Of a DNA stretch of 8,995 nt, positions 1 to 6,326 are shown piece by piece. Both the position numbers and the translations under genes were made by a program. The notes beneath the pieces are model-generated. The model was not told the origin of the DNA and made no database searches. It was given only the letters and a program-made list of their open reading frames with translations. The stretch comes from Bacteroidota bacterium (GTDB taxonomy: Bacteria > Bacteroidota > Bacteroidia > Chitinophagales > Chitinophagaceae), in NCBI GenBank assembly GCA_028876035.1, contig JAGWTK010000141.1, forward strand, positions 1 through 8,995, given 5' to 3'. Position 1 is the first letter of the stretch, and each line of letters starts with the position of its first letter.

Positions 1-1
1 T

Positions 2-814
2 CCCGGAAGTTATGGACATGAGGAACAGGATGCCCGCAACTATGCGGCCTGGGGTATTGACTATTTGAAATACGATGCCTGCGGCGAGAAGGAGAAACAC
101 AGCGACAAGGAATTGTTCGCCAAGATGAGCACTGCACTTAAAGCAACCGGTCGACCCATACTTTTTAACCTTTGCATATTTTATAGTAAAGACACACATA
201 CCTGGGGGGCCGCCCTGGGCAATGCCTGGCGCACGGGGGAAGACATCGTACAGTTCATCGAAAAAAATCCAAAGGTATCCTGGCAAAACTGGAACAAAAC
301 CTTGCATACACAGGTGCTGGGAAAAGAAGCTTATGCCGGTCCGGGTCATTGGAACGATCCTGATAATTTAATTGTTGGCTACGCGCGTAACAACGAACAA
401 AGCATCGAAGAGCAAAAGGCACAGTTTAGTTTCTGGGCCCTGCTCGCCGCCCCACTATTCCTCGGCAATGATGTACGGAATATGTCCCCGGCCATCAAAA
501 CCATCCTCAGCAACAAAGAAGTGATTGCCGTAAACCAGGACAGCCTCGGCAAACAGGGCACCCGGCTGAAGCAAGAGAAAGATTATGAACTGTGGGCGAA
601 AGAACTCTCGGGCAATGCGAAGGCGGTAGTTATATTTAATACGACGGACAGCAGCATCACGGTGCCGGTTACCCGTGCGTTGACCGGTGCTACTGCCAAA
701 GACGCTGTCGTACGTGATCTATGGCAACACCGCCGTTTGAAAATCGGAAAAAAATCCATGAATGTACAATTGCAACCACATGCAGTGGTGATGTATAAAG
801 TATATGTACCGTAA
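2..814 (+). CDS. GH27 glycosidase (alpha-galactosidase family), 5'-truncated
   Basis: C-terminal 270 residues of a GH27 enzyme. The reading frame is open from base 2, so the start and any signal peptide lie left of the window. Seen: the barrel motif YLKYDAC, whose Asp (fragment residue 25, bases 74-76) matches the GH27 nucleophile (Asp170 of human alpha-galactosidase A), and GPGHWNDPDN, whose second Asp (residue 121, bases 362-364) matches the acid/base (Asp231). GNAWRTGEDI, AAPLFLGNDVR and AVNQDSLGKQG are further family blocks, followed by the C-terminal beta-sandwich. Known for the family: retaining hydrolysis of terminal alpha-galactose, with some members acting on alpha-GalNAc or beta-L-arabinopyranose. 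Odd: where typical members read C-E-W-G after strand beta-5, this one reads C-I-F-Y (residues 58-61), losing the Glu that contacts the galactose 2-hydroxyl. The family call is firm; the substrate is uncertain. The gene overlaps the PL8 gene by 11 bases, which suggests one transcript. Confidence 0.93.
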   Translation, partial: PGSYGHEEQDARNYAAWGIDYLKYDACGEKEKHSDKELFAKMSTALKATGRPILFNLCIFYSKDTHTWGAALGNAWRTGEDIVQFIEKNPKVSWQNWNKTLHTQVLGKEAYAGPGHWNDPDNLIVGYARNNEQSIEEQKAQFSFWALLAAPLFLGNDVRNMSPAIKTILSNKEVIAVNQDSLGKQGTRLKQEKDYELWAKELSGNAKAVVIFNTTDSSITVPVTRALTGATAKDAVVRDLWQHRRLKIGKKSMNVQLQPHAVVMYKVYVP

Positions 815-2828
815 GCAGCCTCTCCTTTTTGTTGTATTGGTCGTATTGAACAGTTGTTTGTCGTCGCCCGCCCTTGCGCAGCCTGCGCTTGATTCGTTGG
901 TGCGTACACGATATGTCGATTGGTTGCTGGCGATGGAACCGAAGGACCCTTTGCATGGGATAACAATGCCCGGTGCAGATGGCCGCTGGGCAGACATCAA
1001 CTATTCCGACGAACAAGTGGGAAAATGGAACCCGGCAGAACATCTCCGGCGTACAAAAATGATCGCCCTGGCATGGGCAAGGCCCGGTACACGCAGCTAT
1101 CATGACGAATCATTACTTCGAAAAATAACTGCTGCCCTGGTTGACTGGTTGCAGCATCGGTATAAAAGCAGGAACTGGTGGCACAATGAAATCGGTGTGC
1201 CGCAATACATGCGCGATATACTTTTTTTATCGGGAAATGCGCTGGAAAAAAAGGTTTATGAAGGGTCACTCACCATATTTCATCAGCTAAAAGTAAATGG
1301 TACAGGTGCTAACCTGGTGTGGAGTGCTGATCTTGGACTGCATTATGGGCTGCTCACCGGCGATACCGTCCTGGTTAAATTCTGCGCAGATACTTTACAG
1401 GCGGCTGTGCGTGTGCGAACGGATGAAGGCGTACAGCCCGACTATAGTTTCCACCAGCATGGGCCGCGCCTGCAGCAATATCAATACGGCCGTGCTTTTT
1501 TGCTCGATAACCTCCGGCTTGCTTTCGAGCTTCGGGGAACGCCTTTCGCGTATTCAGCAGAAAAAGTGGAAGTGCTCACTGATTTTGCATTAGAGGGATG
1601 GCAATGGATGGCCAGGGGCATTCATACTGTTCCGGGTACCATGGATCGTTCTGCGTCAAGAGCCAATGCTTTGCAAAGCGCCTCCCTCCGATCCGTGATC
1701 CCGTTTTTTATTCAACTCAATCCTGCCGCTGCAAACCGGCTTAGATTGCTCGATCGCGTACAGGCAGGTGATACTACCCTCAGGGGTTACCGGTATTTTC
1801 CCTGGTCCGATTTTACAGCAATGCAACAACCGCGGTTTTCTTTTTTTCTCAAAACGAATTCAACGCGTACCCTGCTCACTGAATCGATCAACGGCGAAAA
1901 TTTAAGCGGCGATATGCTCGACAATGGCGACAGTTACTTTATCGGGGACGGACAAGAATATTACAACCTGATGCCTGTGTGGAACTGGCAATTCCTGCCG
2001 GGTATTACCTCTTTCAGGGGAGCTGTTCGGAAAGAAATACAGCAAAAGGCGTTTACAGGAAATGTGAGTGATGGAAAAAATGGATTGGCGGTGATGGAGC
2101 AGGAACTTGGCAAGGAAGGCGCCGCGTTTCTTCGCGTAAGAAAAGCGTGGATATCGCACCAGAATAGTACGATCGTATTGATGGGTGGAATGCAAACCTC
2201 CGGGTTAATACAGCCTGCATTTACGGTGATGGATCAATGCCGTAGCAGGGGAGGCATTGATTGCAGTGAATCTTCCTTCAATGAACTGGATTCCGTTCAA
2301 AGTTTCCAACGTTTGCGCTGGGTCTACCATCATGGGTTTGTTTACCTGCCCCTGTACGATGATAGCGTAGTCATCGATCACCGGCAGCGAACCGGGAGAT
2401 GGACGGATATCAATCGCTCCGAATCACCGGACCTGGTGAAAGACAGTGTATTCCTTCCATTTATTGTACATCGGGCAGGAGATAGCGCATCGGGTTATGC
2501 AGTGGTATCCTGTGAAAATGCGGTCGCTGCCAAAAAAATGACCACGAAGCCAGCCTGGAAAATTCTGTCCAATACCAGTCGTTGCCAGTCGGTTTGCTTC
2601 GTTGATGGCTGTGCCGCGATAGCCGTGTACCAACCTGGCGCGTATATACTCAAAGAAATCGGCCTTATTAAAGTGGATAAATCCTGCCTGCTCTGGCGCG
2701 ATGAATCAAAACACTGGTATGCCAGTGATCCCTCCCACCAGGGCGGCGAATTGCACCTGGAAATTGGGAAGCTGTCATGGTCAGTCCATTTACCAAATGA
2801 CGGAGCAACAATCGCACTTAAAAAGTAG
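804..2828 (+). CDS. Secreted polysaccharide lyase family 8 (chondroitin AC/hyaluronan/xanthan lyase-like)
   Basis: Complete 674-residue enzyme, close to the usual length of Bacteroidota PL8 lyases. Residues 1-25 form a Sec signal peptide, probably cut at ALA|QP; LNSC at 16-19 is a poor lipobox. The N-terminal alpha/alpha-toroid carries NWWHNEIG (124-131, aromatic cleft), TGAN (catalytic Asn170), SFHQHGP (His219), QYG (Tyr228) and DRSASR (Arg282, Arg286). The His-to-Tyr spacing of nine and Arg-to-Arg spacing of four match Pedobacter heparinus chondroitin AC lyase (His225/Tyr234, Arg288/Arg292). The central beta-sandwich has a conserved Glu around 360 and EYYNLMPVWNW (385-395). PL8 enzymes cleave uronic-acid-linked glycans by beta-elimination, leaving an unsaturated uronic acid. 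Chondroitin, hyaluronan and xanthan activities cannot be told apart from these motifs. Seven cysteines between residues 479 and 628 are unusual. The first ATG is needed for the signal peptide and overlaps the GH27 stop, so translational coupling is likely. Confidence 0.93.
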   Translation: MYRKQPLLFVVLVVLNSCLSSPALAQPALDSLVRTRYVDWLLAMEPKDPLHGITMPGADGRWADINYSDEQVGKWNPAEHLRRTKMIALAWARPGTRSYHDESLLRKITAALVDWLQHRYKSRNWWHNEIGVPQYMRDILFLSGNALEKKVYEGSLTIFHQLKVNGTGANLVWSADLGLHYGLLTGDTVLVKFCADTLQAAVRVRTDEGVQPDYSFHQHGPRLQQYQYGRAFLLDNLRLAFELRGTPFAYSAEKVEVLTDFALEGWQWMARGIHTVPGTMDRSASRANALQSASLRSVIPFFIQLNPAAANRLRLLDRVQAGDTTLRGYRYFPWSDFTAMQQPRFSFFLKTNSTRTLLTESINGENLSGDMLDNGDSYFIGDGQEYYNLMPVWNWQFLPGITSFRGAVRKEIQQKAFTGNVSDGKNGLAVMEQELGKEGAAFLRVRKAWISHQNSTIVLMGGMQTSGLIQPAFTVMDQCRSRGGIDCSESSFNELDSVQSFQRLRWVYHHGFVYLPLYDDSVVIDHRQRTGRWTDINRSESPDLVKDSVFLPFIVHRAGDSASGYAVVSCENAVAAKKMTTKPAWKILSNTSRCQSVCFVDGCAAIAVYQPGAYILKEIGLIKVDKSCLLWRDESKHWYASDPSHQGGELHLEIGKLSWSVHLPNDGATIALKK

Positions 2829-3035
2829 TAGCGTGTTTTCAGTTGCTAGCCGCAATTAATGCCCTGGTTTGTATTGCCGCTAACCTCTTCGCTCTTGCCT
2901 CAAAGCTTACCCCTCACCTCACACCTCTTTCCCCAATGATGGTCACTCTTAAGTACAACTCAGCACCCGGCAAGAACAATCGCAGTTCAATAAAAGTGAT
3001 CGTCATATTATCCATTCCTAAAGTCAAATCACCTA

Positions 3036-3065
3036 TGTGCAGGGAAGCATGGTGAAATACTTTTG
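3036..3065 (+). promoter_or_regulatory. Candidate Bacteroidota sigma-ABfr promoter for the SusC-like operon
   Basis: TACTTTTG at 3058-3065 matches the Bacteroidota -7 consensus TAnnTTTG at every fixed position. TGTG at 3036-3039, 18 bases upstream, is an imperfect match to the -33 TTTG/TTG element. The box lies in the only long gap of the window and points at the SusC-like gene. It would give a leader of roughly 115-120 bases. Basis: exact motif match plus position; an eight-base motif with two free positions can occur by chance, and the -33 element is weak. Confidence 0.5.
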
Positions 3066-3071
3066 AATACG

Positions 3072-3118
3072 CTTAGATATGCCTAAGTCCATACAGGTAT
3101 TTTTACTAAGAACAGTTC
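3072..3118 (+). promoter_or_regulatory. Dyad-rich leader segment, possible operator
   Basis: Just downstream of the candidate promoter lie three short inverted repeats in 47 bases: CTTAG (3072-3076) with CTAAG (3083-3087); ATAC-AG-GTAT (3091-3100); and GAAC-A-GTTC (3110-3118). The first dyad also sits within an imperfect direct repeat, ATACGCTTAG then ATATGCCTAAG. Such symmetry could be a regulator site or leader RNA structure. No regulator is encoded in the window, so the reader of these sites is unknown. The arms are only four to five bases long and could be chance in AT-rich DNA. Confidence 0.25.
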
Positions 3119-3152
3119 CTTTAATTCCAGTTTAACCCATCATTGCTGAATC

Positions 3153-3177
3153 GTTGTTATAAACCTTGTTGAACAAC
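3153..3177 (+). other. Possible hairpin just before the SusC-like start
   Basis: GTTGTT (3153-3158) is the exact complement of AACAAC (3172-3177), with a 13-base loop. A competing shorter pairing is TTGTT (3166-3170) with AACAA (3172-3176). The right arm ends 13 bases before the ATG at 3191, where a fold could affect ribosome loading. The stem is AT-rich and weak, so its role is speculative. Confidence 0.2.
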
Positions 3178-3190
3178 AAAACTTGCTGAT

Positions 3191-6100
3191 ATGAAGACCC
3201 GATTACTACGACGAGTGAATTGTCGCCCAACCGTTCGAATGCATTCTTTCGCGCAAAAATTATTTCTGTCCGCTTTGTTTTTTTGTGCCAGCGCTGTAGT
3301 GGCGTTTGCACAGCAGACCGTCAATGGCCGTGTTACCGATAAAACCAGTGGCGCGCCGGTGATTGGTGCGACTGTATTGGTCGTGGGCACCAAAAACGGT
3401 ACGGCCACCGATAAGGATGGCATGTTCAAAATTACGGCGGCACCGAATGACAAACTGGAGATTGGTTCCATTGGCCACAAAACGGAAGTGGTGAGTGTTA
3501 CGGCCAGTGGATTTGTTGAGGTGCAACTGGAGCAAGCCGTTAAAGAAATGGAAGACGTAGTGGTGATCGGATACGGAACCGCACGAAAAAAAGATCTGAC
3601 AGGTGCGGTTGGATCGATCAAAGTGGAAAACTCCCCGCTCGCCATTTTACCCAACCCCAATGCACTGGATGCCATCAAAGGCCGGCTGCCCGGTCTTGAT
3701 ATTGGTGCCGTAACCAATGCAGGAGGAAACCCCAGCTTTGAAATACGCGGACAGAATTCCATCCTCGCTTCGAATACGCCGCTGGTAGTTGTAGATGGTG
3801 TGATTTTCGTAGGCAGCTTCAATGAGATTAACCCCAATGATATTGCCACGGTGGATGTGCTGAAAGATGCAAGCGCGGCAGCAGTGTACGGCTCGCGTGG
3901 TGCCAACGGTGTTATCTTAATCACCACGCGGCGTGGGCGAAGCGGCAAGCCCGTCATCAATATGCGCGGTACCGTGGGGGTGCAAACCTATACCAGCCGG
4001 CCCGATATGCGCGATACTGCCGCCTTCCTGCAATACCGGTACGACGTGAAAAAGCAAAACGGTGCTTCGCCCGCTGACCTCGTGATTGACAAGTTGCTCA
4101 ACCCGAAAGAATACGAAGCGTATAAAAATCATCATTCTGTCGACTGGTTCAGCGAAGTGGTGAAGCCGGCCTTGTTCCAGGACTACCAGTTGAATTTTTC
4201 CGGCGGAAGCGATCGTATGAATTTCTATGTGTCGGGAAACTATTACAAACAAAACGGCGTCGTGTACAACGATAATTTTAAAAAATTCGCGCTGTTGGCA
4301 AAACTCGAGGCCAAGGTCACCGATTGGATGAAGTACGGTCTCACGTTGAACGTAGTGAATAAAAATGCAGACGGTGTAGCTGCTGACCTGGAGAAAGGCA
4401 CCATCCTTGGTCCTTACAGTTATGTATACTCGACGTTCCCGGGTTATGGAAACTGGTACGAACGCTATCCGCAAACATCTACCACTACTTTCAGTCCGTT
4501 CTGGCGCACCCAAACCTACGATGAGGATCGGAATACAAACTATCGCTCCCTGAATTGGGTGAAGATCGACGTGCCATATATCAAGGGATTGTCCTACACT
4601 TTTAACTATGCATTGAACAGATGGGAAAACCATTCGGGTCAATTCAACAATGAAAGAACATTTGTAAACACCCTGGCATTGGCCGATTTGCAGGATCAAA
4701 CCAAGTACCTGCAGAGTGCAAATGGATTCAGGAGTAACCAGGAACGGACAGACTGGTACCTGAACCACCTGGTGAATTACAAACACACTTTCGGAACCGA
4801 CCATGCACTGGATGTTACGCTGCTGGCGGAAAAACAGGCGCAACACGACCGCAAAATGACATTGAGTGCGACTGATTTCTCCCAATCGGGTACAACGGTA
4901 CTTGGGCTAAACAGCCTTGAACGCGGGGACCCTACCAAGCGTTCTGTTAATACCGATGATTCACATTTAGCGCAGCTGGCCTACCTGGCCCGTGTCAACT
5001 ACGTTTTCCAGAATAAATACGTGTTGTCGGGCTCTTTCCGCCGGGATGGGTATTCCGCATTTGCCGCAGGCAATAAATACGGTAGCTTTTACTCGGTGGC
5101 CGGTGCCTGGACCATTAGCCAGGAAGGGTTCTTTAAAAAAGCCTTCCCGTTTGCTGAGTACCTGAAGTTGCGGGTATCCTACGGCGAAACGGGTAATCCT
5201 TCGATCAGCGCGTATTCAACCCTGGCCACCATTGGTACTTCGAGCTATTTGTTTGGCACAACGCCCGTGAACACTACCTACCCGAATCGTTTGCCCAACG
5301 AAGCACTGAAGTGGGAGACGTCGGCATCGACCAACCTTGGAATAGACTTCACCTTCTTCCACAATTTCTTATCGGGAAGCATCGACCTCTACAATGCGCA
5401 AACGAAAAACCTGCTGATTGAGCGGGCGATTCCAACGACCAATGGATTTTCTTCTGTAAAAGACAATATTGGTAAAGTAGAGAACAAAGGGATAGAAGTA
5501 CAGTTGACGACCCATAACATCACCAGGAAGAATTTCCGCTGGTCAAGTGGCATTAACTTCTGGCTGAACCGGAATAAAATTGTTTCACTGCATGGTCTTG
5601 ACGGTAACAAGGACGGAAGGGAAGACGATGATATCTCCAACAGCTATTTCATCGGAAAGTCACTCGGAGCAATCTACGATTACTCGTTCGACGGAATTGT
5701 GCAAACGGCCGATGTGAATTACATCGCTGCAAATCCGGGCACTAAACCAGGCGATGTAAAATTCATCGACCTTAACGGAAACGGTAAAATTGACCCGAAC
5801 GATCGTTCCATTATCGGATACAACAAACCTAACTATACCATTACCTTTTCCAACACGATCGGTTACAAAAACTTTGAATTGTATTTCATGTTCAATACCA
5901 TTCAGGGTGGTGGGAAGAATCACTACTACATGTCAGGCAACAGTTATGCGCAGAACTCGGCAACGATTTTTCCCACCGTGGGTAACTGGCTGAACAAAGA
6001 GTACTGGTCGGTGGAGCATCCCTCGAATACCATTACGCGGCCCAGTTTCACGAACCCGCTTGGCTACCGTTTTTCTGAGCGACGTGATTTCATCCGCCTG

Positions 6101-6307
6101 CAGGATCTGAGTTTGTCCTACCTCGTGAGCGATAAAAAATTAAAAGGAACGCCGCTGAAGGAAATCCGGGCTTATGTGGCCGGCAAGAACCTCCTCACCT
6201 TTACGAATTGGGAAGGTCTTGATCCCGAAACCGGTACCAACTATGCCGACGTGAATGGCTTCCCCGTGTTCCGCACCTTCACGGCCGGTCTTTCTGTAAC
6301 ATTTTAA
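3191..6307 (+). CDS. SusC-like TonB-dependent outer-membrane transporter (SusC/RagA family)
   Basis: Complete 1038-residue barrel of normal SusC length, importing glycan oligosaccharides with its SusD-like partner using TonB energy. Order of parts: signal peptide ending near AFA|QQ (about residue 40); a CarboxypepD_reg-like domain at about 43-115 (VNGRVTDKTSGAPVIGATV); a TonB-box-like segment EDVVVIGYG (121-129); the plug at about 130-250 with TPLVVVDGV and the hallmark DVLKDASAAAVYGSRGANG (222-240); then the 22-strand barrel, ending in Phe as outer-membrane barrels do. DLNGNGKIDPND (860-871) is the Ca-binding-like loop common in SusC proteins. There is no N-terminal STN domain, which argues against control through a FecR-type anti-sigma factor. 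Start choice: the ATG at 3191 gives a long basic leader; the in-frame ATG at 3239 (Met17) gives a more usual signal peptide, so either may be correct. The SusD-like gene follows after 19 bases. Confidence 0.96.
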   Translation: MKTRLLRRVNCRPTVRMHSFAQKLFLSALFFCASAVVAFAQQTVNGRVTDKTSGAPVIGATVLVVGTKNGTATDKDGMFKITAAPNDKLEIGSIGHKTEVVSVTASGFVEVQLEQAVKEMEDVVVIGYGTARKKDLTGAVGSIKVENSPLAILPNPNALDAIKGRLPGLDIGAVTNAGGNPSFEIRGQNSILASNTPLVVVDGVIFVGSFNEINPNDIATVDVLKDASAAAVYGSRGANGVILITTRRGRSGKPVINMRGTVGVQTYTSRPDMRDTAAFLQYRYDVKKQNGASPADLVIDKLLNPKEYEAYKNHHSVDWFSEVVKPALFQDYQLNFSGGSDRMNFYVSGNYYKQNGVVYNDNFKKFALLAKLEAKVTDWMKYGLTLNVVNKNADGVAADLEKGTILGPYSYVYSTFPGYGNWYERYPQTSTTTFSPFWRTQTYDEDRNTNYRSLNWVKIDVPYIKGLSYTFNYALNRWENHSGQFNNERTFVNTLALADLQDQTKYLQSANGFRSNQERTDWYLNHLVNYKHTFGTDHALDVTLLAEKQAQHDRKMTLSATDFSQSGTTVLGLNSLERGDPTKRSVNTDDSHLAQLAYLARVNYVFQNKYVLSGSFRRDGYSAFAAGNKYGSFYSVAGAWTISQEGFFKKAFPFAEYLKLRVSYGETGNPSISAYSTLATIGTSSYLFGTTPVNTTYPNRLPNEALKWETSASTNLGIDFTFFHNFLSGSIDLYNAQTKNLLIERAIPTTNGFSSVKDNIGKVENKGIEVQLTTHNITRKNFRWSSGINFWLNRNKIVSLHGLDGNKDGREDDDISNSYFIGKSLGAIYDYSFDGIVQTADVNYIAANPGTKPGDVKFIDLNGNGKIDPNDRSIIGYNKPNYTITFSNTIGYKNFELYFMFNTIQGGGKNHYYMSGNSYAQNSATIFPTVGNWLNKEYWSVEHPSNTITRPSFTNPLGYRFSERRDFIRLQDLSLSYLVSDKKLKGTPLKEIRAYVAGKNLLTFTNWEGLDPETGTNYADVNGFPVFRTFTAGLSVTF

Positions 6308-6326
6308 CAAACGATAACCCAGCAAT

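Larger units (their letters stand above)
2829..3190. other. Non-coding gap between PL8 and SusC-like genes
   Basis: No credible gene lies in this 362-base stretch. An open frame from a TTG at 2843 to 3055 has no family-like sequence and no start signal, so I do not call it. Bases about 2884-2935 are strongly pyrimidine-rich on the plus strand and hold short repeats of the CCTCA type. A weak stem (TTGC 2843-2846 with GCAA 2852-2855) follows the PL8 stop but has no T-run, so it is not a convincing terminator. The right half contains a candidate promoter (3058-3065) and several dyads, and is presumably the regulatory region of the SusC/SusD-led transcript. Confidence 0.7.

Noticed and set aside
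849..860. Lipobox LNSC in the PL8 signal peptide
   Set aside because: Asn at the -2 position is atypical and a standard ALA|Q cleavage site follows; Sec/SPI export is the better reading.
690..1103. Minus-strand open frames across the GH27/PL8 junction
   Set aside because: They lie opposite the GH27 C-terminus and the PL8 signal-peptide region, both supported on the plus strand; no protein-like motifs.
2841..2857. Stem TTGC/GCAA after the PL8 stop as a terminator
   Set aside because: Only four strong pairs and no T-run after it; not enough to call an intrinsic terminator.
2843..3055. 70-codon open frame in the gap, starting at TTG
   Set aside because: Non-ATG start, low-complexity hydrophobic then basic composition, no recognisable family and it overlaps the promoter-side gap; most likely chance.
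3157..3960. Long minus-strand open frame (267 codons) opposite the SusC-like gene
   Set aside because: Antisense shadow of the conserved SusC N-terminal and plug coding region; repetitive Ser/Thr/Pro/Leu composition and no family motifs.
3917..4885. Long minus-strand open frame (322 codons) opposite the SusC barrel
   Set aside because: Shadow frame of a strongly supported gene; no start signal or recognisable domain.
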